This document shows, piece after piece, positions 55,444-63,765 of a DNA stretch of 64,000 nt. The translations under genes and the position numbers were made by a program. Position 1 is the stretch's first letter. Every line of letters starts with the position of its first letter. Source of the DNA: Opitutaceae bacterium TAV5 (GTDB lineage Bacteria; Verrucomicrobiota; Verrucomicrobiia; Opitutales; Opitutaceae); contig CP007053.1 of NCBI GenBank assembly GCA_000242935.3, positions 620,001 through 684,000 on the forward strand. The letters are read 5' to 3'. The notes beneath the pieces were generated by a model. The model had not been told where the DNA came from and searched no databases. It saw nothing but the letters and a program-made list of their open reading frames with translations.

Positions 55444-56295
55444 ATGCCTCTCCATCTCCTTCCGATCCGCTCCGCCGGCGCCGCCGAAAACATGGCGGCG
55501 GATTTTCTCCTCCTGAAACGGTATCCGGAAACCGGTGACATGCCCGCCGCCCGCTTCCGCCATTACGGCTGGCACCGCCCGGCGTTCACCTTCGGCTACA
55601 GCCAGAAGATCGCCGCCGTGCGCGCGCAGCTTCCCGGCGGCGGCGAGGACGATCCCGTCAGCGGCAACCGCCTCGAACTCTGCCGGCGGCCCACCGGCGG
55701 CGGCGTGGTCGATCATCGCGACGACTGGACTTACGCGCTCGTGATCCCGCGCGGCCACGATCTCGAAGCCGCCCGCGCCATCGAAAGCTACCGCGCCATC
55801 CATCAGGCGCTCGCCGACGCGCTCGCCGCGCAAGGCGCCAACGTCCGGTTGCAGGATCCCGCAAGCCAGCCCGGAGCGGCGGCATTCCTGCCGCTGCCTG
55901 ACACAGGTAACTCTGGCGACGCTTCGCGTCGTCGCAGCGGCAGGAATGCCGCCGCTCCCGCTGCTGCCTCCGTGTGTTTCGTGCAGGCCGAACCCTTCGA
56001 TGTCATCGACGCCCGCACCGGACAGAAAATCGCCGGCGCCGCCCAGAAACGCACGAAGAACGGACTCCTCTTCCAGGGCTCCGTCTGGTGTCCCGCCGCC
56101 GAAACCGCGCTGCCGGCGGACTCCGGCTCTCCGCGTGCGTTCGACCGCGACGCCTTTTACGACGCCTTCACCGCCGCGCTCGCCCGCGTGCTGCGTCTGG
56201 AAGCCGAAGAGACACCGTGGCCCGACTTTGCCGAAGGCGAACTCGATGCGCTCGCCGGGCACTACGCCTCGCCCGAATGGAACGCTTTTCGCTAA
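55444..56295 (+). CDS. Lipoate-protein ligase-like protein with in-frame palindrome
   Basis: A 283-residue member of the biotin/lipoate ligase family. The conserved RRPTGGGVVDH segment near residue 80 binds the lipoyl group. A lysine-containing GQKIAGAAQKRTKNGLLFQGS stretch near 200 is the expected catalytic-Lys region. Such enzymes attach lipoate or octanoate to E2 lipoyl domains, so pdhC is a possible target. Residues 144-171 are encoded by a REP-like palindrome (55875-55956) and read as a low-complexity insert just before ASVCFVQAEPFDV. The frame stays open through it, so the protein may still fold. Confidence 0.84.
   Translation: MPLHLLPIRSAGAAENMAADFLLLKRYPETGDMPAARFRHYGWHRPAFTFGYSQKIAAVRAQLPGGGEDDPVSGNRLELCRRPTGGGVVDHRDDWTYALVIPRGHDLEAARAIESYRAIHQALADALAAQGANVRLQDPASQPGAAAFLPLPDTGNSGDASRRRSGRNAAAPAAASVCFVQAEPFDVIDARTGQKIAGAAQKRTKNGLLFQGSVWCPAAETALPADSGSPRAFDRDAFYDAFTAALARVLRLEAEETPWPDFAEGELDALAGHYASPEWNAFR
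55875..55956. repeat. REP-like palindrome inside a coding region
   Basis: Perfect 22-base arms at 55875-55896 and 55935-55956 surround a smaller CGACG-CTTCG-CGTCG hairpin. The whole 82-base unit lies inside the lipoate ligase gene without breaking the frame. A related core (GGAATGCCGC) occurs at 49361. Confidence 0.88.
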
Positions 56296-56316
56296 CCCCT
56301 GTCGCACGCGCCCTGC

Positions 56317-57345
56317 ATGATGTTTTCCCGCGTCCCCTGCCCCCGCGCCTTCCGGCTCCTGCCGCTCGCGCTCCTCGTTGCCGGAACGCTCTCCGCCAAA
56401 CCTCCGCCGATCGCATTCGAAAAACCGCCGCCGCTCCCTCCCCTGCCCGCTCCGCACGAGATTTATCCGCGCCCCGCGGCCAACTGGCTGGAGGCGCAAA
56501 TCGCGCTCGCGCGGCGTGATTTTTCGAGCGGCGCGATCGACGGCAAGGTCGGCGCCCAGACCCTCGCCGCGCTCCGCGCCTGGCAACGCAACGAAGACCT
56601 GCCCGAAACCGCCGCCCTGGACGCCGCAACGCAGGAACGCCTTCAGCTCGACACACCGCCGCTGACCACACGCACCGTCACCGAAGAGGATCTCGCCATG
56701 CTCCTGCCGCTGAGTCCGACCTGGCTCGGCAAGTCGCAGCAGACCGCGCTGTCGTGGGAAACCGTTCTCGAAATGGTGGCCGAGCAGGCGCATGCCGATC
56801 CGGCGTTTCTCCGGCAAATCAACCCCGGCGTGGACTGGGACCATGTGGAGCCCGGCGCGGTTATCACCATCCCCGACGTGGCCCCGCCAGTCGGAACGCC
56901 GGCCCGGGTCCGGGTCCGGAGCAAAGCTGCCCGCGTGCAGATTCACCTCGAAACGCGCACGCTCCAGGCGCGCAACGCCGACGGAAAACTCCTCGCGCAT
57001 TTCCCGGTGAGCATCGCGCGCAATGTCGAAAAACGCCCCGTCGGTGAATTGCATGTCACGGTGATCATTCATCGGCCCGACTACACCTTCGACCCGGCGA
57101 CGTTCCCTGAATCCGCGGAGGCGCGTGAACTCGGCCGCAAGCTGATCCTGCCGCCCGGGCCGAACAATCCGGTGGGCCTCGCCTGGGTGGGGCTCGACCG
57201 GCCCGGTTACGGCATCCACGGCACGCCGGAGCCGGAGAAAGTCGGCCGCACCGAATCGCACGGCTGCTTCCGTCTGGCCAACTGGAATGCGCTGGCCCTG
57301 CTCGACCTCGTCAGCGTGGGGACGCCGGTGGATGTGATTGAATGA
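56317..57345 (+). CDS. L,D-transpeptidase with peptidoglycan-binding region
   Basis: A 342-residue exported enzyme with a signal peptide at about 1-28. A peptidoglycan-binding-like three-helix domain (about 55-110, AIDGKVGAQTLAALRAWQ) is followed by a LysM-like stretch (WETVLEMVAEQAHADPAFLR with INPGVDW) and a YkuD catalytic domain (about 215-342). The active-site motif is HGTPEPEKVGRTESHGCFRL, with the nucleophile Cys. Such enzymes make 3-3 cross-links in peptidoglycan or anchor lipoproteins. It is the last complete gene before the IS element. Confidence 0.92.
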   Translation: MMFSRVPCPRAFRLLPLALLVAGTLSAKPPPIAFEKPPPLPPLPAPHEIYPRPAANWLEAQIALARRDFSSGAIDGKVGAQTLAALRAWQRNEDLPETAALDAATQERLQLDTPPLTTRTVTEEDLAMLLPLSPTWLGKSQQTALSWETVLEMVAEQAHADPAFLRQINPGVDWDHVEPGAVITIPDVAPPVGTPARVRVRSKAARVQIHLETRTLQARNADGKLLAHFPVSIARNVEKRPVGELHVTVIIHRPDYTFDPATFPESAEARELGRKLILPPGPNNPVGLAWVGLDRPGYGIHGTPEPEKVGRTESHGCFRLANWNALALLDLVSVGTPVDVIE

Positions 57346-57413
57346 GGAATTAAGAATTAAGAATTGAAACGAACGCTTCCCGAAACGGGCGGAACGCGAT
57401 CACCCGATTTTTA

Positions 57414-58413
57414 GAGCATTTTAAATAAAACTGTATCTATTTTGGAATAGATGGTTCAATTTTTCGGGATGAAAAGCATTTCTTTGGATTTGAGGCGCCG
57501 GATAGTGGAGACCTACGATGAGGGAGAGTGGACGCAGGAGGAGGTAGCGAAGCGTTTCCGGGTGTCGTTGGGGATGGTCAAGAAGCTGTTGATGCAAAGG
57601 CGCAGGACAGGGCAGATCGAAGCCAGGCACCGGTTTTCCGGAAGGAAGGCGCGGTTGTTGCCTGAACGCGGCCAGGAGCTGAAGGCGTTGGTGGCGAGGC
57701 ATCCGGACCTGACCTTGGCCGAGATCAAGGAGCGCCTCGATCTGGTCTGCACGATTCCGGCGATCCATCAGGTGCTCGCGAAGCTGGGACTGACATATAA
57801 AAAAAGACGCTCCATGCGGCCGAGCAAAACCGCCCGGATATTGCCAAGGCGCGTCGCGGATGGAAACGCGGCCAGGGCGCGTTCGATCCGGCCCGGCTTG
57901 TCTTTATCGACGAGTCGGCGGCCAAGACGAACATGACGCGTTTGCGGGGCCGCTCGCCCAAAGGAAAACGGCTGGTCTGCCACGCCCCGCACGGCCACTG
58001 GAACACCACCACGATGATTTCCTCGGTGCGGCTGGACGGCACCACCGCGTGCATGACCATCAAGGGAGCAACCAACACCGAGGTCTTCCAGGCCTACGTG
58101 CGCGAGGTGCTGGTCCCCTCGCTGCGTCCAGGCGACATCGTCGTCATGGACAACCTCGGCTCCCATAAAAACGAACACACCCTCGCCCTGATCGAACAGG
58201 TCGGCGCCCAGGTCCGCTTCCTTCCCGCCTACTCCCCCGACCTCAACCCCATCGAGATGATGTGGAGCAAGGTGAAGGCCCTCCTTCGCAAGGCTCAGGC
58301 GCGTAATCACCCCGACCTCCTCAAGGCTGTCGCCTCCGCGTTACGCTCCGTCACTCCCCAAGACGCACTTGGCTGGTTCGCCGCATGCGGTTACAGTTTT
58401 ATTTAATATGCTC
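57414..58413 (+). mobile_element. IS630-family insertion sequence, complete, 1000 bp
   Basis: Terminal inverted repeats begin GAGCATTTTAAATAAAACTG at the left, and the right end is complementary with one mismatch in about 22 bases. Both ends are flanked by TA (57412-57413 and 58414-58415), the target dinucleotide duplicated by IS630/Tc1 elements. It holds one transposase gene in two frames. Outside it, AATTAAGAATT-type sequences on the left and their complements on the right show it entered an existing palindromic spacer. Confidence 0.93.
57451..58406 (+). CDS. IS630-family transposase, made by -1 frameshift
   Basis: The first part (57451 to the A run at 57799-57805) encodes helix-turn-helix domains (DLRRRIVETYDEGEWTQEEV). 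The second, in the -1 frame, encodes the DDE domain. Catalytic residues are Asp in VFIDESAAK, Asp in VVMDNLGSHKN and Glu in SPDLNPIEMMW. Shifting back one base at the seven-A run joins TYKKK with TLHAAEQNRPD, giving about 318 residues, the normal family length. Without the shift the first frame ends at 57936 in non-homologous sequence. The intact triad and ends argue for programmed shifting rather than decay. The ATG at 57469 is an alternative start. The stop lies inside the right terminal repeat. Confidence 0.9.
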
Positions 58414-58453
58414 TAATTCTTAATTACTAATTCTTGATTCTCGCGCCCCGCGC

Positions 58454-59597
58454 TCAGTCCTCCATCTGGATATCCTTGTTGCGGTGGCGGGGGCAGCCGG
58501 CGCGGAGCCAGCCGTTGATGAAGCGGTCGATGTCGCCGTCGAGCACCGCCTGGGTGTCGCTCGTGCTCACGCCCGTGCGCAGGTCCTTTACCATCTGGTA
58601 GGGCTGCAACACGTAGCTGCGAATCTGCGCGCCCCAGCCGATCTCGCCCTTTTCGCCGTAAAACCGGTCCATCTCGGCGCGCTGCTCGTCCTGCCTTTTC
58701 TCATACAGGCGGGCCTTGAGGATGCTCATGGCGCTGGCCTTGTTCTTGAGCTGGGAACGTTCGTTCTGGCAGACGACCACGAGGCCGGTCGGCAAGTGCG
58801 TGATGCGCACCGCGGAGTCGGTCGTGTTGACGCCCTGGCCGCCCTTGCCGGAGGAGCGGTAAACGTCGATCCGCAATTCATCCTCGGGGATGTCCACCTT
58901 GATTTCGTCGTCGATCTCGGCGATCACGTCCACGGCGCAAAACGAGGTGTGGCGGCGCTGGTTGGAATCGAACGGCGAGATGCGCACGAGGCGGTGCACG
59001 CCGCGCTCGGCCTTGCAGTAGCCGTAGGCGTTTTCGCCCTTGATGAGGAGCGTGGCCTTGCTGATGCCGGCCTGGTCGCCGGGTTGCACATCCTGCACCT
59101 CGATCTCGAAGCCGCGCCGCTCGGCCCAGCGCGTGTACATGCGAAAAAGCATGTCGGCCCAGTCGTTGGACTCGGTGCCGCCAGCGCCGGCCTGGATCGA
59201 GAAGATGGCGTTGTTGCGGTCGAACTGGCCGGTGAGGAAGGCGTTAATCTCGAGGTCGTCGAGTTCGGCCACCATCGCATTGGCCTGGGTGGCGAGTTCG
59301 GCGCCGAACTCTTCCTGCTCGGCGGGCGAGCCAAGCTCGATCAGTTCGTTGAGCGCATCGAGGTCATCGATTTTCTTGCGGAAGGCGACAAGCGGGAGGA
59401 TGACGCGCTTCAGGCCGTTGAGTTTGGCGATGTGTTTCTGGGCGCGGTCATTGTTGTCCCAGAAATCGGGAGCGCCCATCTGCGCTTCGAGCGCCTCGAT
59501 CTCGCGGAGTTTCTGTTCCCCGTTAAAGAAACCTCCATAAATGCCCGGCGCGGCGTTTGATGTTCTCGATGTGGTCGAAAGTCTCGGGTGCGATCAT
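58454..59597 (-). CDS. prfB: Peptide chain release factor 2, with +1 frameshift
   Basis: RF2 ends translation at UGA and UAA. The first 24 codons start at an ATG at 59597 and read into an in-frame TAA at 59525-59523. A +1 shift at CTT-T continues the frame as [16 protein letters not shown] and on to the stop at 58454, about 380 residues in all. Domain motifs are [14 protein letters not shown], the GGQ loop in [10 protein letters not shown], and [13 protein letters not shown]. The tripeptide region includes ISPFDSN, close to the SPF anticodon-like motif of RF2. The shift site closely resembles the classical one, apart from the stop codon. Confidence 0.95.
59522..59536 (-). promoter_or_regulatory. 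prfB programmed +1 frameshift site
   Basis: Read on the minus strand, the site is GGAGG-TTT-CTT-TAA-C: an internal Shine-Dalgarno sequence three bases before the CUU slip codon, then a stop. Spacing equals that of the known prfB sites. The stop is UAA where UGA is usual, so RF1 as well as RF2 could terminate there. Confidence 0.93.
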
Positions 59598-59783
59598 GGT
59601 GTGGCGGATGGTTGTGGTGTTGTGTTAAAAAAAATCGTGCGGGCCGGAAAAATGAAACGGTCATGACCGCAACGCGACGCCGACGGGGCAACCTTTATCT
59701 GAGAGCGGAGAACAGAGGGGGGCAGTGGCGCGGTGCATCCCGCCCGCATCCGTTGCCTCTCCGCAGCGGCTGAAAACACACCG

Positions 59784-59820
59784 GCGGCGCTCCGCGCCGT
59801 CCACGGCCAGGATGGCCGTG
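59784..59820. repeat. Tandem short hairpins downstream of pheA
   Basis: A GGCGC-TCC-GCGCC hairpin near 59786-59798 is followed by CACGGCC-AGGAT-GGCCGTG at 59802-59820. They lie in the 272-base pheA-prfB gap with no T run beside them. They are probably REP-type elements; the rest of the gap must hold the prfB promoter. Confidence 0.65.
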
Positions 59821-59869
59821 CCACTCCGGAGGCGGGCGTTTGGGAGAAAAAGCCCGCGCCACGTTGCGT

Positions 59870-60955
59870 TCAGTTCCCCGATGGATAACTGCCGAGCCAT
59901 TTCACGAGCGGACAGAAGGTCCGCAATTCGGCCACCGCTTCCTTCATCAGGGCGTCGCTGTAGTGGCCGGTGACATCGAGGTAGAAGTAATAATCCCAGG
60001 GACGCAGTTTGCTGGGGCGCGACTCGATCTTCGAAAGGTTGATGCCCCGCTTCGCAAAGGGGTCGAGCATGCGGAGCAGCGCGCCCGGTTGCACGGAGCC
60101 TTCCTCGCCGAGCGAGATGAGGAGACTGGTCATGTCGCGCCCGCCGCCGACCGGGCCTGTGGGTTTTTTGCCGATGACAAAAAAGCGCGTGGTGTTGCCC
60201 GCCTTGTCCTGGATGTTTTTCGCGGCGATGGGCACGTTGTAGTGCGTGGCGGCAAGTTCGGTGGCCACGGCGGCGACGCCCGGTTCGGCGCCGGCGATCT
60301 GCACGGCGCGCGCGGTGCTCGGCGCATCGACGAGCGTGGCGTGCGGCAGGTGCGACTGGAGCCAGAGCCGGCACTGTGCGAGGGCCTGGTCCTTGGAAAG
60401 GACGCGGGTTATTTTTTCCAGCGGTTCGCGCGTGATGAGGCAGTAGGCGATTTCGAGATGCGTCTGCGCCACGACCTTGAGGTCGGAGGTCACAAACTGG
60501 TCGAGCGCGTCGCGCACCGAGCCTTCGGTGGAGTTTTCGATCGGAATGATGCCGTAATCGGTCTCGCCTTTCTCGACCGAGGTGAAGATGTCGGCGAACG
60601 TCGTGAGCGCGAGGTAGTCGACGCTGGCGCCGAATTTTTTCAGCGCGGCCTGGTGGGTGTTGGTCGCCTCGGGGCCGAGGTAGGCGATGCGGAGCGGTTT
60701 TTCGAGGGCGATGGCCGCCGACATGATCTCGCTGTAAATGGCGCGCAGGGCCTCGTCCTTGATCGGCCCCTGGTTGAAGGACACGACTTTCCGCAGGACG
60801 GCGTCCTCGCGCTCGGGCACGTAGATCTGGCCGCCGGTGCTGCGCTTGTGCCGGCCGATTTCGGTGGCATGCGCGAGGCGCTGGTTGAGGAGTTCGACAA
60901 TCTGGCGGTCGAGCCGGTCGATGTTTTCGCGGAGAGGCAGGAGAGGATCGGACAT
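59870..60955 (-). CDS. pheA: Chorismate mutase/prephenate dehydratase (P-protein)
   Basis: A 361-residue bifunctional enzyme of phenylalanine synthesis. The AroQ-type chorismate mutase is at 1-85 (LRENIDRLDRQIVELLNQRL, VPEREDAVLRKV). The prephenate dehydratase is at about 90-265 (RIAYLGPEATNTHQAA, YGIIPIENSTEGSV, and the TRF motif in NTTRFFVIG). The ACT regulatory domain is at 275-355 (GALLRMLDPFAKRGINLSKIESRP), which suggests feedback inhibition by phenylalanine. It starts 11 bases after scpB and probably shares its transcript. Confidence 0.97.
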   Translation of the reverse strand: MSDPLLPLRENIDRLDRQIVELLNQRLAHATEIGRHKRSTGGQIYVPEREDAVLRKVVSFNQGPIKDEALRAIYSEIMSAAIALEKPLRIAYLGPEATNTHQAALKKFGASVDYLALTTFADIFTSVEKGETDYGIIPIENSTEGSVRDALDQFVTSDLKVVAQTHLEIAYCLITREPLEKITRVLSKDQALAQCRLWLQSHLPHATLVDAPSTARAVQIAGAEPGVAAVATELAATHYNVPIAAKNIQDKAGNTTRFFVIGKKPTGPVGGGRDMTSLLISLGEEGSVQPGALLRMLDPFAKRGINLSKIESRPSKLRPWDYYFYLDVTGHYSDALMKEAVAELRTFCPLVKWLGSYPSGN

Positions 60956-60966
60956 GGGGACAGAGT

Positions 60967-61977
60967 TCAGGCCTGGAGTTCAGGGTTCGGGTTGTCGGGA
61001 GATACGGAGTCGTCCGGGCCGGGATCCGCTTCGGTGATGGGCTCGCTGACAACGTCCCCGATGTCGGCGACGGGCTCCGCCGGTTCGTGCGCGACTTCCA
61101 CGGTTTCGAGGCTCGGCGAGTCGCCCTCGCCGTCCTCCAGCGGCAAGCCCATCTCGGCATCGGCGGGGGGCGTGGTGTTGGCGGAGCGGTTGAGCCATTC
61201 GTCGATCTGGCGCGGGGAAAGCACGTCGGAGGCAGGGAGCTCGACGAGCGATTTCACCCCGACAAATTCGAGGAACTTGTCCGTGGTGCCGTATTGCAAC
61301 GGACGGCCCGGCAGGTCGGCGCGGCCGACGATGTAAACGAGTTCGCGTTCGAGCAGCTTGTTGAGGCCGGCGTCGGCAGAGACGCCGCGGATCGACTCGA
61401 TTTCGGAACGGGTCACGGGCTGGCGGTAGGCGACGACGGCGAGCGTTTCCAGCGCCGACTGCGAGAGTTTCACGGGCGGGGGCTCGTCGCGCATGATGCG
61501 AATCCAGCGCGCGAAGCGCGGATGCGTGACGAGACGGTAGCCCTGTGCCCCGTCGACGAGAAAATAGATGTCGTTGGCGGCGCGGAAATCGGCGGCGAGC
61601 TCGTCCATCACTTCGCGTATCTGCGCGGCGGTGACCAGCGAGGGCACGTCGCGGTAGAGCGAATCGTCATCGACGGGTTCCGGCACGGGTTCGACGGCGG
61701 TATCGCCAGCGTCGGACGAGGGGGGGGGGGCTTCGGAGGCGGTTCCGGATTCGGCGAGAGCAACCGGGGCGGCAGGTTCAGCGGATGCGTCCACTGCGCC
61801 ATCCGGATCGCCAACGGGGTCAGCGGACGCAGCGGTTTCGTCCTCGGCTTCGATGGCGGGGTGCCGGGCCGCCTGTTCGTGAAACCGCGCCAGGATCGTC
61901 TGGATATCCTTGATGGAAAGAGGCTGGCTGGAGGAAAAGAGAAGTGCCTTGAGCACCAGTTTCAGGTTGAAGGCCAT
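60967..61977 (-). CDS. scpB: Segregation and condensation protein ScpB, with long linker
   Basis: A 336-residue partner of SMC and ScpA in chromosome condensation. Two winged-helix domains are seen: LVLKALLFSSSQPLSIKDI near the start and SALETLAVVAYRQPVTRSEIES near 175, followed by LLERELVYIVGRADLPGRP. An acidic Ala/Pro-rich insert (about residues 40-108) interrupts the first domain, and another acidic tail follows residue 275, making the protein longer than the usual 180-200. An 11-base C run lies in the insert (61720-61730 on the plus strand as G). No scpA gene is adjacent. Confidence 0.9.
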   Translation of the reverse strand: MAFNLKLVLKALLFSSSQPLSIKDIQTILARFHEQAARHPAIEAEDETAASADPVGDPDGAVDASAEPAAPVALAESGTASEAPPPSSDAGDTAVEPVPEPVDDDSLYRDVPSLVTAAQIREVMDELAADFRAANDIYFLVDGAQGYRLVTHPRFARWIRIMRDEPPPVKLSQSALETLAVVAYRQPVTRSEIESIRGVSADAGLNKLLERELVYIVGRADLPGRPLQYGTTDKFLEFVGVKSLVELPASDVLSPRQIDEWLNRSANTTPPADAEMGLPLEDGEGDSPSLETVEVAHEPAEPVADIGDVVSEPITEADPGPDDSVSPDNPNPELQA

Positions 61978-62056
61978 GCGAGAAAGAAGGGGCGAGAAAA
62001 AGGGGCGCTCTCCCGGCGAAGCAACCTTGAAAAGGAGGCGTGGCGCCGCCGGTCCA

Positions 62057-62085
62057 ACAAAAACCCGCCGGAGGAAACCGGCGGG
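62057..62085 (-). terminator. Rho-independent terminator of the small lipoprotein gene
   Basis: On the minus strand, CCCGCCGG and CCGGCGGG (62078-62085 and 62064-62071) form a stem with a 6-base loop, followed by TTTTTGTT. It lies 28 bases past the lipoprotein stop and separates it from scpB. Confidence 0.9.
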
Positions 62086-62112
62086 CGAAAGGGTGTCGGA
62101 CTGCCGACGGGC

Positions 62113-62370
62113 TCAGTAGTCGTTGGCGGTGATCAGGCCCCAGCCGAGCGAGACCTGCGTGCCGCTCGGGTTGCCCGCGTCTCCCCAGAGCTCGTTGACG
62201 TTGCCGTCGATCGTCGTCGGGCTGGGGCTCTGCCAATAACCGGTTTTCACGGTGACGAGACCTCCCAGGACGTTGGTCGTACGGCCTGTGCGGGTCTGTT
62301 GCGTGGCGCATCCGGAGAGCGAGACGATCGCAACACAGAGGCCGAGAGACAGAAGGGCTTTGGATTTCAT
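62113..62370 (-). CDS. Small lipoprotein, unknown function
   Basis: An 85-residue protein with a lipoprotein signal: MKSKALLSLGLCVAIVSLSGC, lipobox LSGC at about 18-21. The mature 65 residues are Gly/Thr-rich (NVLGGLVTVKTGYWQSPSP, and SLGWGLITANDY at the end) and contain no motif I recognise. The start at 62370 gives the signal sequence directly. It has its own terminator. Confidence 0.72.
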   Translation of the reverse strand: MKSKALLSLGLCVAIVSLSGCATQQTRTGRTTNVLGGLVTVKTGYWQSPSPTTIDGNVNELWGDAGNPSGTQVSLGWGLITANDY

Positions 62371-62469
62371 AGGGGAGAGCGAATGACTTGAAAGGCGGAC
62401 GTTGGGAACCATTTCGGGCTTTGGCAAGCAGGAGATGTAAATGAATCCGGGAATTTGCGGTTTTCCGGA

Positions 62470-63597
62470 TCAGGCCCGCCCGGTTTCGGGCCGGAGCAGC
62501 TCGGCTTGCCAGGGCAGCAGGACTTCCCCGATCCGCGCAGGATCGCGGGCAATCTGCACGAGCTGGGAGCGGTTGGCGATCAGCGTGGGATCGAGTTCGA
62601 GTTTCGCGGCGACCTGGTCGCGGACGGCCTTGAAGCGATCCTGCCGGGCGGTCTCCTCGACGGACAGCGAGGTGCGCTCGGCGCGCGGACGGCGCGGGAG
62701 TGTCTGCGGGTCGCGCGCGTAACCGGCGCGGACCGCCGCGGCAAGCGAGGGCGCGAGGCGCCCGTGGCGTTTGCCGAGATTGACGGTCGCAAGGATGGAT
62801 TCGGGAGCGTCGCCGCGTTCGGCGGCAAGGGCCATGCGGAAGAGAAAATCGTTGTTGCAGACCTTGAAGGGCGGCACGTCGAGCTTTTCGGCCCACTCCT
62901 CGCGCCAGTGCCAGACGGCGTGCAAGGTCCCGAGGCCGCGTCCGCGGAGGCGATCGACCGGGCCGACCCGCCACGCGTGTTCGTCATCGTCCGGGAAACC
63001 GAGCGCGCCGGATTCGATCTGGCGCCGGCATTGCTGGTCGAGCCACTCGAGCCGGCCGAGCCGGCCGAGTTCGCGGGTGAGGATGTCGCGCAGTTCGAAA
63101 AGGTGCCAGACATCGAGCGAGGCGTAATCGAGGAGCTTGGCGGTGAGCGGGCGCCGGGACCAGTTGGCTTTCTGGCCCCCCTTGTCGAGCGTGACGCCAA
63201 AATGATCGGAGAGGAGCGCGGCCAGACCGATGCGTTTGCGGTTGAGAAGCTGGGCGGCCAGCATCGTGTCGAACAGGCTTTTCGGGCGAAACTCGCAGAG
63301 GTCGTGCAGCAGGCGCAGATCGAAATCGCTGCCGTGCATGACGAGGTGTTTTTTCGAAAGCTTTTCCCAGAGCGGCGCGAGCGGCAGCGGGGGCATCAGG
63401 TCGACGAGGTAGACATCGCCGTCGACGAGAAATTGCAGGAGGCACACCCGCGTGTGGTAGTGGTACATGTTGTCCGCCTCGGTATCGAGGGCGACCTCGT
63501 CGACGCGGTCGATGGCGGCAAGGAGCGGCGCGAGTTGCGCAGGCTGGTCGATCAACTGGAAAGACGGCGGGCGGGCAGGAATTTTTACTCCGAGCAT
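62470..63597 (-). CDS. rnd: Ribonuclease D
   Basis: A 375-residue 3'-5' exoribonuclease of the DEDD class that matures tRNAs and other stable RNAs. The acidic sites are ALDTEADNMY (Asp, Glu), MHGSDFDLRLLHD (Asp) and the YASLDVWHL motif (Tyr, Asp). The C-terminal part has an HRDC-like helical region (PPFKVCNNDFLFRMAL). The ATG at 63597 places the catalytic domain near the start. An ATG at 63645 would add 16 basic residues and cannot be excluded. Confidence 0.93.
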   Translation of the reverse strand: MLGVKIPARPPSFQLIDQPAQLAPLLAAIDRVDEVALDTEADNMYHYHTRVCLLQFLVDGDVYLVDLMPPLPLAPLWEKLSKKHLVMHGSDFDLRLLHDLCEFRPKSLFDTMLAAQLLNRKRIGLAALLSDHFGVTLDKGGQKANWSRRPLTAKLLDYASLDVWHLFELRDILTRELGRLGRLEWLDQQCRRQIESGALGFPDDDEHAWRVGPVDRLRGRGLGTLHAVWHWREEWAEKLDVPPFKVCNNDFLFRMALAAERGDAPESILATVNLGKRHGRLAPSLAAAVRAGYARDPQTLPRRPRAERTSLSVEETARQDRFKAVRDQVAAKLELDPTLIANRSQLVQIARDPARIGEVLLPWQAELLRPETGRA

Positions 63598-63765
63598 ACA
63601 GCGGAGACGACGTGGAAGGATGCGTGAAAACAGGCGCTTGGGCATCGAATGGTTTATGAATAATCCGGGAGGCCAACCGGCCGCGGAGGGGACCCCGCCG
63701 GTCAGCACGGGAAAGAGCCATTAGCAAAATCCCGCCCGAATCCAAGCCTGCGCTTTGCGCAAGGG

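Noticed and set aside
57451-58406. Reading the transposase as a decayed pseudogene
   Set aside because: All three catalytic acidic residues, both terminal repeats and the TA flanks are intact, and the only break is at an A7 run. Programmed slippage is the simpler reading.
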